In this document: piece after piece, positions 1-5,711 of the stretch | Numbering within the stretch: position 1 is the first letter of the stretch | Layout: every line of letters begins with the position of its first letter | Source: JACMJP01 sp046160675 | Lineage (GTDB): Bacteria; Bacteroidota; Bacteroidia; Chitinophagales; BACL12 | Length of the DNA: 5,711 nucleotides | NCBI GenBank assembly: GCA_046160675.1 | Contig: JBJXHH010000196.1 | Location: 1 to 5,711, forward strand | Reading direction: 5' to 3' | Made by a program: the position numbers and the translations under genes | The notes under the pieces: generated by a model | What the model was told of the DNA's origin: nothing | Seen by the model: the letters and a program-made list of their open reading frames with translations, nothing else | Databases searched by the model: none

Positions 1-168
1 CATGCAAATGAAGGCTTACGAAAATTACTTTACAACGAAGAAAAAACATTCAGCGAATTGAAAAAAGCAGAGCGCAAAAAAGTGATAGACTATGTAATTG
101 GTATGCAGGGAAGATCAGAAGCATTAAAGCGGTTCCTGCAAACAAATGCGAAGAAATTGACCGGTTAA
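1..168 (+). CDS. C-terminal end of an unidentified protein (5' end outside window)
   Basis: An open frame runs from the first base of the window to TAA at 166-168, giving 55 residues, with a second in-frame stop (TAG) directly after it. The visible tail is highly charged and looks helical: it is rich in Lys and Glu, includes the stretch ELKKAERKKVIDYVIGMQG, and ends LQTNAKKLTG. There is no membrane segment and no catalytic motif that I recognise. The codon use (AAA, GAA, TTA/TTG) resembles the genes downstream, and a terminator-like hairpin follows 28 nt after the stop, both of which support a real gene end. I cannot assign a family from this fragment. It is separated from the operon at 423 by the hairpin and by a tRNA gene on the other strand, so a functional link is not implied. 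Confidence 0.7.
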   Translation, partial: HANEGLRKLLYNEEKTFSELKKAERKKVIDYVIGMQGRSEALKRFLQTNAKKLTG

Positions 169-195
169 TAGGTTTTTCACTTTTAATAAAACGAA

Positions 196-232
196 ATGAG
201 GCCCTCATTTTCAGTGAGAGCCTCATCTTTTT
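196..232 (+). terminator. Rho-independent terminator, possibly bidirectional
   Basis: An inverted repeat pairs ATGAGGC (196-202) with GCCTCAT (220-226). After one C/A mismatch it continues as CTCA (204-207) with TGAG (215-218) around a 7-nt loop. Five T residues follow at 228-232, which is the expected form for a terminator of the gene ending at 168. Read on the other strand the hairpin is followed by TTTCGTTTT, so it could also end the convergent tRNA-Pro transcript. The hairpin base lies only 8 nt from the tRNA 3' end. Confidence 0.8.
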
Positions 233-234
233 CG

Positions 235-308
235 TCGGGATGACTGGATTTGAACCAGCGACCCTGCGCCCCCCAGACGCATATTCTACCAGGCTGAACT
301 ACATCCCG
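235..308 (-). tRNA. trnP: tRNA-Pro (anticodon GGG)
   Basis: The reverse complement folds as a standard 74-nt cloverleaf. The acceptor stem is CGGGATG with CATCCCG plus discriminator A. The D stem is GTTC/GAAT, with a G-T closing pair and GG in the D loop. The anticodon stem is TGCGT/GCGCA with loop CTGGGGG, so the anticodon is GGG, reading CCC and CCU proline codons. The T stem is GCTGG/CCAGT with loop TTCAAAT. The C1-G72 acceptor pair is typical of bacterial tRNA-Pro and supports the identity. The 3' CCA is not encoded (the gene continues CGAA), so it must be added after transcription. The gene is convergent with the gene ending at 168 and divergent from the operon starting at 423. Confidence 0.97.
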
Positions 309-318
309 AACAAGGGTT

Positions 319-326
319 CAAAGATA
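319..326 (-). promoter_or_regulatory. Putative -7 promoter element for tRNA-Pro
   Basis: On the - strand this reads TATCTTTG, a full match to TAnnTTTG, the -7 consensus of the primary Bacteroidota sigma factor. It ends 10 nt before the first base of the mature tRNA, which would give a very short 5' leader for RNase P to remove. I do not see a clear -33 TTG at the expected distance. Confidence rests on the exact motif match and its placement. Confidence 0.6.
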
Positions 327-409
327 ATTCAAGTTGCTCTGAAAATGTTATTTTTTGTGAAGGATACAATAAGCAAATCATCCTGATGTTCTATTCACCA
401 AGCATCTTA

Positions 410-417
410 TATCTTTG
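410..417 (+). promoter_or_regulatory. Putative -7 promoter element for the operon starting at 423
   Basis: The + strand reads TATCTTTG, again a full match to the Bacteroidota -7 consensus TAnnTTTG. Its last base is 5 nt before the ATG at 423, so transcription would begin at or within a few bases of the start codon and the message would be leaderless or nearly so. No convincing -33 TTG is present 17-23 nt upstream. A promoter further upstream cannot be excluded. The remainder of 309-422 holds no open frame or hairpin that I can support. Confidence 0.5.
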
Positions 418-422
418 AAGCC

Positions 423-2459
423 ATGAGTTTCCTGTTTCCCGGTTTTTTGTTTGCACTTTTTACGCTCGCCATTCCCATTATCATACATTTATTTCAGTTC
501 CGCAGGTTCAAAACCGTTTACTTTACAAATGTAAAATTCCTCCGGAATATTCAGGAAGAAACCGCCACCAGGAACCGCCTGAAACATTTGCTGGTACTCA
601 TTTCCCGCTTACTTGCATTGGCTTTTCTCATTTTTGCCTTTGCACAACCTTTCCTTAAATCTTCACAACAAGCACAGCAAACTGCAAACAACACCTTAAG
701 CATTTACATTGATAATTCTTTCAGCATGGAAGCACAGGAGGATGGGAAACAATTATTAGAAATAGCTAAAACAAAAGCAGAAGAGATTGTAAATGTTTTT
801 AAAGTAGATGACGCTTTTCAACTGCTGACAAATGATTTTGAAGCAAGGCATCAGCGGCTTGTGAATAAAGAAGAAATGTTGGACCTGATCAGGAGTGTGC
901 AGGTTTCCCCATCAGTGAGAACACTTACTGAAGTAACGAACAGGCAGAAAGATATATTATTGCAAGCCCCTGAAAATCAAAAGAACATTTACCTGCTCAG
1001 CGATTTTCAGAAAAACAGCAGTGATTTTGAAAATGATACCCTGTATAATTATACACTTATACCCCTGAAAGGGAATGAAGAAAGAAACCTTGCAATTGAC
1101 AGTGTTTGGTTTACCACCCCGGTTCAAATGCCCGGGCAGCAAAGTCAATTATGTTTTACAATAACAAATTTCGGGGAAGAGGATATTGAAGATGCAAGTG
1201 TACAACTGAAAATAACTTCAGTACAAACTAACATTGAACAAACCAAAGGCATTGCAACTGTAAGCGTTACAGCAAAAAATTCTGTAACTGATACATTGCA
1301 ATTTACCATCAGTGAAACTGACGAACAGCAATGCCAACTCATGATAACTGATTATCCCATCACTTTTGATGATGTGTTTTACTTTACTTTCCAGCCTGTA
1401 CAAAAAATTCCTGTGCTGGTGATCAATGGAAAAAATGAAAACTCTTTCATAAATTCAGTTTACAACAATCCATTGTTTTTTTACCAGCAATATCCCGCAT
1501 CGCAAATCAACTACAACAGTTTTGACCAATTCAATTTCATTATACTAAACGAGTTACTGAATATTTCCAGCGGGTTAGCGGAAGTGCTCACAAAAAAAAT
1601 AAATGAAGGGGTTGTTGTGTTGCTTGTTCCTTCGGTTGAACAGGATAATGTCTCTATCAATTCATTTCTTTCAAGCAATCGCAGCGGAATTTTTGGTGAG
1701 CTGCTTTCTTCAAAAAGAAATACAACTTCATTAAACACCAGGGCAGAGGTTTTTTCAGAGGTATTTGAAGAGTTGCCAAAGAATCTTTCCATGCCCACGG
1801 CAGAAAAAAGTTACCCAATCAGAACAAGCTCAAAAACCGCAGAAGAAATTGTTCTGCAATTTTCTGATGGAACACCCATGCTTGCAAAATATACAAACGG
1901 AAGTGGTGCACTATATCTTAGCGCTGTGCCTTTTGACAGAACGATTACCGACCTACCTGTACAAGGCGGCATCTTTGTCCCTTTTCTTTACAGGCTTGCT
2001 TTATTAAGTATGGAAAACCTGCCTCTCTTTGTTACTATAGGTCAAGAACAATGGGTGAGTATAGGCAATAATGCATTGCTTTCAAACGAACAAACAGTTA
2101 CAGTGATAAATAAGAATACAGAGTTTATTCCCGCTATGCGCAAAAAAGGAAGCCGGAATGAAATTGATGTGAGCAGATACGCAAAAGATGCTGGTATTTA
2201 CGTTGTGAGCGGCAATAGTATTAATCAATCAATTGCCATGAATTATGACCGAAGGGAGAGCAACCTGACATTTTACTCTGCAGGCGAATTACTGGGCAAA
2301 TTCCCTGAAAAAAATATTTCTATAATTGACGATCCGCAGAAAAACCTATCTAACACAGTAGCTGAAATGCAACAGGGGAAACCGCTTTGGAAATATTGTG
2401 TTATATTTGCTTTGCTTTTTTTAGCCCTTGAGATTGCAATTATCCGGTTTATGCCGTAG
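423..2459 (+). CDS. BatA-like membrane protein with VWA-like domain
   Basis: A 678-residue membrane protein of the BatA / aerotolerance-regulator N-terminal family. Residues about 1-80 form the typical double-transmembrane module: helix 1 near 4-24 with an FPGFLFALFTLAIP motif, a basic linker with HLFQFRRFK, and helix 2 near 55-77. A VWA-like domain follows, with a DxSxS MIDAS motif at D97, S99 and S101 (DNSFSM) and a LLSDFQ strand at 191-196. Residues 215-325 look like a beta-sandwich. Residues 329-403 resemble a type 1 glutamine-amidotransferase-like fold (VLVING, then FIILNE and VVVLLVPS) without an evident catalytic triad. The stretch 493-524 (GSGALYLSAVPFD through FVPFLYRL) is typical of Bacteroidota BatA-like proteins. 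A final membrane helix spans about 656-676, so most of the protein probably faces the periplasm. The ATG at 423 is required to include the first helix. It is the first gene of the tight + strand series. The exact role of such stand-alone BatA-like proteins is unknown to me; true bat operons with an MoxR ATPase are not seen here. Confidence 0.9.
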   Translation: MSFLFPGFLFALFTLAIPIIIHLFQFRRFKTVYFTNVKFLRNIQEETATRNRLKHLLVLISRLLALAFLIFAFAQPFLKSSQQAQQTANNTLSIYIDNSFSMEAQEDGKQLLEIAKTKAEEIVNVFKVDDAFQLLTNDFEARHQRLVNKEEMLDLIRSVQVSPSVRTLTEVTNRQKDILLQAPENQKNIYLLSDFQKNSSDFENDTLYNYTLIPLKGNEERNLAIDSVWFTTPVQMPGQQSQLCFTITNFGEEDIEDASVQLKITSVQTNIEQTKGIATVSVTAKNSVTDTLQFTISETDEQQCQLMITDYPITFDDVFYFTFQPVQKIPVLVINGKNENSFINSVYNNPLFFYQQYPASQINYNSFDQFNFIILNELLNISSGLAEVLTKKINEGVVVLLVPSVEQDNVSINSFLSSNRSGIFGELLSSKRNTTSLNTRAEVFSEVFEELPKNLSMPTAEKSYPIRTSSKTAEEIVLQFSDGTPMLAKYTNGSGALYLSAVPFDRTITDLPVQGGIFVPFLYRLALLSMENLPLFVTIGQEQWVSIGNNALLSNEQTVTVINKNTEFIPAMRKKGSRNEIDVSRYAKDAGIYVVSGNSINQSIAMNYDRRESNLTFYSAGELLGKFPEKNISIIDDPQKNLSNTVAEMQQGKPLWKYCVIFALLFLALEIAIIRFMP

Positions 2460-2471
2460 AAAAAAAAAGAG
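2460..2471 (+). promoter_or_regulatory. A-rich translation initiation region before the dihydroorotase-like gene
   Basis: The 12-nt gap between the stop at 2457-2459 and the ATG at 2472 is nine A residues followed by GAG. It has no proper Shine-Dalgarno sequence. A-rich sequence just before the start codon is the usual initiation context in Bacteroidota, and the short gap supports cotranscription with the gene upstream. It decides the start at 2472, which also fits the N-terminus expected for the family. Confidence 0.4.
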
Positions 2472-3743
2472 ATGCACATCATAATAAAAGGCGTTACCAT
2501 TACTGACACCAACTCCCCTTTCAATCATTCCGTAAAAGATATCCGCATTCAGAATGGTATAATTACTGAAATTGCTGAAAAAATTTCTTCTTCCAAAGAT
2601 GTTGAAGTATTTGACTTTTCAGGGAACTATGTTTCATCGGGCTGGGTGGATATGCTGGCACACTTTCAGGATCCCGGCAATGAACAAAAAGAAGACCTGC
2701 AAAGTGGCGCTAATGCAGCGTTGCAAGGCGGTTTTACAACTTTATGTGTAATGCCTACCACACAGCCCTCCTTACATTCTAAGGCAGAGATAGAATATGT
2801 AAAAAATAAAACTGCAAATTTCCCGGTAACGATTTTACCGCTCGGAGCTGTTACAAAAAATTGTGAAGGCAAGGAGCTCACTGAAATGTATGATATGCAT
2901 GGTGCAGGGGCAGTTGCCTTTACTGATGCTGATCATTCGATAAGAGATGCCGGAATTTTATTGCGGGCTTTACAATATGTAAAACCCATTCATGTTCCTA
3001 TCATCAATATCCCGAACGATCATAAAATTGTTGGTAATGCGAATGTGAATGAAGGACTGATGAGTATACAACTCGGCATGTATGGTATCCCGAATGTGCT
3101 GGAAGAAATTCAGGTATTAAGGGATATTAAATTAGCAGAGTATGCAAATGCATCGCTTCATATTGCCTGTGTGAGTACAAAAGAATCTGTTGATGCTGTT
3201 CGCAGCGCAAAACAAAAAGGCATACCTGTTTCAGCAAGTGTAAGTGCATATCAGCTTTACTTTGATGAAACGGTTTTGTCTGACTATGATACCAATTTCA
3301 AAGTAAATCCCCCTCTACGTACAAAAGAAGATATTGAAGCTTTGAAAAAAGGTTTGGTAGACGGAACGATTGATACCATTTGTTCTTATCATATTCCGCA
3401 TGAAATGGATGCGAAAGCCGTAGAATTTGAGTACGCATCTTTCGGGATGGCAAGCCTGGAAGCCGCATTTGGCGCAGCTTTTCATGCTATGGATGGGTAT
3501 CTTTCTGTTGAAAAACTCATAACAAAATTCACAGTGAACCCGAGGAACAATCTCAACATAGTTCAGCGGGTAATTGATATTGGTCAGCCTGCAGAAATTA
3601 CGATATTTGATGCACAAAAAGAGTGGGTGTTTGAAAAACAACATGTTTTTTCTAAAGGAGTGAACAATCCCTTCATAGGAAAACCCCTGAAAGGAAAAGC
3701 ATTAGCAGTGATTCATAAAAACCAAATTAAAATACTCGCATGA
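2472..3743 (+). CDS. Dihydroorotase-family protein (PyrC type I), probably non-catalytic
   Basis: A full-length (423-residue) class I dihydroorotase homologue of the amidohydrolase superfamily. Active members close carbamoyl-aspartate to dihydroorotate in pyrimidine synthesis. Family landmarks in order are the N-terminal beta-sandwich (1-50), VSSGWVDMLAHFQDPG (54-69), GGFTTLCVMPTTQP (86-99), ACVSTKESV (232-240), VNPPLR (278-283), VDGTIDTI (296-303), HIPH (307-310) and the C-terminal strands (GQPAEITIFD, 371-380). Aligned by eye with canonical motifs, metal and catalytic positions are mostly lost: the first His of HxH is L62, the DDG aspartate is A153, the His of AHCE is I180, the His of HVST is C233 and the Asp of DHAPH is Y306. 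Only H64 of the metal ligands remains. The substrate-binding Arg of HxHxR is Q66 and the Asn of MPNT is T96. The frame is intact, so this is a conserved pseudoenzyme candidate rather than a decayed gene. Pseudomonas PyrC', which supports aspartate transcarbamoylase assembly, is the known precedent; a similar role here is inference. It follows the BatA-like gene by 12 nt and overlaps the next gene by 4 nt. Confidence 0.92.
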   Translation: MHIIIKGVTITDTNSPFNHSVKDIRIQNGIITEIAEKISSSKDVEVFDFSGNYVSSGWVDMLAHFQDPGNEQKEDLQSGANAALQGGFTTLCVMPTTQPSLHSKAEIEYVKNKTANFPVTILPLGAVTKNCEGKELTEMYDMHGAGAVAFTDADHSIRDAGILLRALQYVKPIHVPIINIPNDHKIVGNANVNEGLMSIQLGMYGIPNVLEEIQVLRDIKLAEYANASLHIACVSTKESVDAVRSAKQKGIPVSASVSAYQLYFDETVLSDYDTNFKVNPPLRTKEDIEALKKGLVDGTIDTICSYHIPHEMDAKAVEFEYASFGMASLEAAFGAAFHAMDGYLSVEKLITKFTVNPRNNLNIVQRVIDIGQPAEITIFDAQKEWVFEKQHVFSKGVNNPFIGKPLKGKALAVIHKNQIKILA

Positions 3744-4285
3744 TGGAAGAACAAAACAACAATTCGCAATCTCCCCAAACAACGGCAGCAAAGATCATCC
3801 GGCAAAATGCAATTTCATTATCAGCAATTTTTATTATCGTTTTAGTTGTAACGTATTTATTTCGGGAACAAACAAAAGGGATCGAGAGCTATTTCTGGAT
3901 CGCTTATGCAGTCATGATGTTGTTCGGCATCCTATATACACAGATGCAGGTAAGAGAAAGAATTAACGGAGGATTGATCACTTTCGGTGAAGCATTCGGG
4001 GCGGGTTTTAAAATGAGTCTCTGGGTAGCTTTGATCTTCGCCGTGTTTAATTTCATTTTTTATCAATTCATTTTTCCGGAAGCACAAGACGAAATGCTTC
4101 AACTCACAGAACAAAGTATGCGGGAAGAGGGAATGAGTGAAGATGAAATTGAAATGGGAATGAAGATGACAGGCTTTTTTGTTTCGCCTCTCGGCATACT
4201 CATATCAACCATGGTGATATATCCCATCCTTGGTGCAATTGGTTCTTTAATTGCCGCCGCTTTTACACAACGTTCGAAAAGATAA
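3740..4285 (+). CDS. DUF4199 family membrane protein
   Basis: A 181-residue protein with four predicted membrane helices, near residues 25-41, 51-66, 93-111 and 148-176. Between helices 2 and 3 lies the GGLITFGEAFGAGF motif (77-90), which marks the DUF4199 family, common in Bacteroidota and of unknown function. An acidic, methionine-rich loop (about 113-144) joins helices 3 and 4, and the N-terminus is a polar Asn/Gln-rich tail. The start at 3740 overlaps the preceding stop as ATGA; the next codon is also ATG (3743), so either could be used, with little effect on the product. The next gene begins immediately after the TAA at 4283-4285. The arrangement suggests translational coupling and a membrane role linked to its neighbours, possibly with the glycosyltransferase that follows, but that is inference. 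Confidence 0.88.
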   Translation: MMEEQNNNSQSPQTTAAKIIRQNAISLSAIFIIVLVVTYLFREQTKGIESYFWIAYAVMMLFGILYTQMQVRERINGGLITFGEAFGAGFKMSLWVALIFAVFNFIFYQFIFPEAQDEMLQLTEQSMREEGMSEDEIEMGMKMTGFFVSPLGILISTMVIYPILGAIGSLIAAAFTQRSKR

Positions 4286-5239
4286 ATGCAGATATCTGTA
4301 GTCATACCACTATACAACGAAGATGAATCGCTCGGCGAACTTGCTGACTGGATAAGCAGAGTAATGACTGAAAACAACTTCAGCTATGAAGTGCTTTTTG
4401 TTGATGATGGAAGCAAAGACAATTCATGGCAGGTGATACAAGACCTGCATGAAAAAAATAATTCTTTCAAAGGCATTAAATTCAGGAGAAACTACGGAAA
4501 ATCTGCAGCCTTGCATTCAGCATTTGCTGCCGCCCAGGGAGATGTTGTTATTACGATGGATGCTGACATGCAGGACAGCCCCGATGAGATTCCGTCCCTC
4601 TACAAAATGATTGCTGAAGAAAAGTATGATCTTGTGAGTGGCTGGAAAAAGAAAAGGCATGACCCTTTTTCAAAAACCCTTCCTTCAAAATTTTTTAATT
4701 GGGTTACTGCCCAGGTAAGTGATATTGACCTGCATGATTTTAACTGCGGACTGAAAGCTTACAGGAAAGATGTGATAAAAAATATTGAGGTGTACGGTGA
4801 AATGCACCGTTACATTCCTATGATTGCAAAGGGGGCAGGCTACAAAAAGATAGGGGAAAAAATTGTTGAACACAGAGCAAGAAAGTACGGCAAAACCAAG
4901 TTCGGGTGGGAACGTTTCATCAATGGTTTTCTTGACATCATATCACTTTCTTTCGTTCTGCGTTTCGGTAAAAACCCGATGCGCCTTTTCGGAACCATGG
5001 GGGCATTGTCGTTTCTGTTCGGCGGCGGCATCACCCTCTGGCTCATCATTAATAAACTCATCAAACTCAATAGTGGCGCAAAGTTCAGGCAGGTAACCGA
5101 TCAACCCCTGTTTTACATTGCGCTTGTTCTTATTATTGTTGGCGTCCAGTTATTCGTTGGGGGGTTTGTTGCTGAAATGATCTCAAGAAATTCATCCGAC
5201 AGAAATAATTACCAGGTAGAAAAACAAATCGGCATTTGA
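4286..5239 (+). CDS. Glycosyltransferase family 2, polyprenyl-phosphate (DPM1/GtrB-like) type, membrane anchored
   Basis: A 317-residue GT-A enzyme. The catalytic domain (about 1-225) begins SVVIPLYNEDESL and carries VDDGSKDNS (39-47) for nucleotide binding and DADMQD (92-97), the metal-binding DxD region. DFNCGLKAYR (151-160), GEMHRYIP (171-178) and RKYGKTKFG (199-207) match the dolichol/undecaprenyl-phosphate mannosyl- or glucosyltransferase group (DPM1, GtrB, DPMS-like). Two membrane helices follow (about 235-255 and 264-287), as in GtrB, leaving a short cytoplasmic tail. The likely reaction is transfer of a sugar from a nucleotide sugar to a polyprenyl phosphate at the inner face of the cytoplasmic membrane; the sugar cannot be told from sequence. 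The ATG directly abuts the previous stop with no gap, and the TGA overlaps the next ATG by 1 nt. All key motifs are intact. It probably supplies lipid-linked sugar for an envelope glycan or for protein glycosylation. Confidence 0.93.
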   Translation: MQISVVIPLYNEDESLGELADWISRVMTENNFSYEVLFVDDGSKDNSWQVIQDLHEKNNSFKGIKFRRNYGKSAALHSAFAAAQGDVVITMDADMQDSPDEIPSLYKMIAEEKYDLVSGWKKKRHDPFSKTLPSKFFNWVTAQVSDIDLHDFNCGLKAYRKDVIKNIEVYGEMHRYIPMIAKGAGYKKIGEKIVEHRARKYGKTKFGWERFINGFLDIISLSFVLRFGKNPMRLFGTMGALSFLFGGGITLWLIINKLIKLNSGAKFRQVTDQPLFYIALVLIIVGVQLFVGGFVAEMISRNSSDRNNYQVEKQIGI

Positions 5240-5711
5240 TGAAATGCATATTGCTTGGCACAGCATATCCCTATCGTGGCGGCCTTGCATCTTTTAATGA
5301 AAGGCTTGCAAAAGAATTTCTAGCACAGGGGCATGAATTTGAAATTTTTACTTTTACTCTCCAGTATCCCTCTATTTTATTTCCGGGAAAAACTCAATAT
5401 TCAACTTCGCCGGCTCACGGAAATTTGAGAATAAAAAGGAAGGTAAACTCTGTAAATTATTTCAACTGGCTGAAGGTCGGAAAAGAAATAAAACAGCTTG
5501 CGCCTGATCTGCTCATCATCAAATATTGGATGCCTTTTATGGCGCCTTGTTTAGGTACAATAACAAAAATTGCGAAGCAGAATAAAAAAACAAAAGTTGT
5601 TTGTATTGCTGATAACATCATTCCGCATGAAAGAAGATTTTACGACAATGTTTTAACAAAATATTTTCTCAAACAGGTTGATGGAATGATAGTTATGAGT
5701 GAAAGCGTAAA
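5239..5711 (+). CDS. Glycosyltransferase, GT4/GT-B type, N-terminal part (3' end outside window)
   Basis: An open frame starts at ATG 5239-5241, overlapping the previous TGA by one base (TGATG), and stays open to the window end, giving 157 complete codons. It begins MKCILLGTAYPYRGGLASFN, a typical N-terminal Rossmann strand and glycine loop of GT-B glycosyltransferases, followed by ERLAKEFLAQGHEFEIFTF. Later come LAPDLLIIKYWMPFMAP (about 89-105) and VVCIADNIIPHERRF (about 120-134), followed by VDGMIVMSESV near the cut, which corresponds to the end of the acceptor-side domain in GT4-like enzymes. The donor-binding C-terminal domain with its E-x7-E motif would lie beyond the window, so donor and acceptor are unknown. 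The overlap with the family 2 glycosyltransferase gene supports a joint role in glycan synthesis. Confidence 0.85.
   Translation, partial: MKCILLGTAYPYRGGLASFNERLAKEFLAQGHEFEIFTFTLQYPSILFPGKTQYSTSPAHGNLRIKRKVNSVNYFNWLKVGKEIKQLAPDLLIIKYWMPFMAPCLGTITKIAKQNKKTKVVCIADNIIPHERRFYDNVLTKYFLKQVDGMIVMSESV

Noticed and set aside
235..308. tRNA gene as a possible integration (att) site
   Set aside because: No repeat of the tRNA 3' end, integrase or other mobile-element gene is present in the window.
309..422. Possible small RNA or leader peptide in the divergent spacer
   Set aside because: No convincing hairpin or open frame with start context was seen; promoters account for the space.
957..1148. Small - strand open frames opposite the BatA-like gene
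   Set aside because: They lie wholly within strongly supported genes on the + strand, show no recognisable protein motifs and have no supporting start context.
1765..2007. 80-residue + strand frame inside the BatA-like gene
   Set aside because: Out-of-frame shadow of the long gene; the longer frame carries conserved family motifs across the same bases.
2823..2839. Inverted repeat GGTAA...TTACC inside the dihydroorotase-like gene
   Set aside because: Only five base pairs inside a coding frame, with no flanking regulatory context.
4794..4810. Short inverted repeat ACGGTG...CACCGT inside the GT2 gene
   Set aside because: Six base pairs within well-conserved coding sequence, with no T-run and no gene boundary; best explained by chance codon composition.
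4863..5096. 77-residue + strand frame inside the GT2 gene
   Set aside because: The host frame encodes conserved GT2 motifs and membrane helices here; the alternative is Ser-rich with no family likeness.

Overview
The window looks like chromosomal DNA from a member of the Bacteroidota, plausibly a Chitinophagales or Sphingobacteriia type. The reasons are AT-rich coding sequence, absence of clear Shine-Dalgarno sites, A-rich sequence before starts, two matches to the Bacteroidota -7 promoter motif TAnnTTTG, and families typical of that phylum (a BatA-like double-membrane-anchor protein and a DUF4199 protein). The placement is inferred from family content only.

Layout. Positions 1-168 hold the last 55 codons of an unidentified gene on the + strand. 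A hairpin with a T-run (196-232) follows, lying between that gene and a convergent tRNA-Pro(GGG) gene on the - strand (235-308). Positions 309-422 form a short divergent promoter region with the same octamer, TATCTTTG, facing both ways: towards the tRNA and towards the gene at 423.

From 423 to the window end, five genes run on the + strand with almost no space between them, as in a single operon. They are a 678-residue BatA-like protein (membrane anchor, VWA-like domain, amidotransferase-like region, C-terminal membrane helix); a 423-residue dihydroorotase-family protein; a 181-residue four-helix DUF4199 membrane protein; a 317-residue membrane-anchored family 2 glycosyltransferase of the polyprenyl-phosphate type; and the first 157 codons of a family 4-like glycosyltransferase, cut by the window edge. 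The junctions are 12 nt, a 4-nt overlap (ATGA), 0 nt and a 1-nt overlap (TGATG), so translational coupling is likely.

The most notable observation is that the dihydroorotase-family protein has lost five of the six canonical metal and catalytic residues, and substrate-binding residues too, while keeping the full length and overall fold pattern. It is therefore probably a pseudo-dihydroorotase (compare PyrC' of Pseudomonas) and not a pyrimidine-pathway enzyme. Its tight coupling to envelope and glycan genes is unexplained. No mobile element, CRISPR array, riboswitch or prophage signal was seen.
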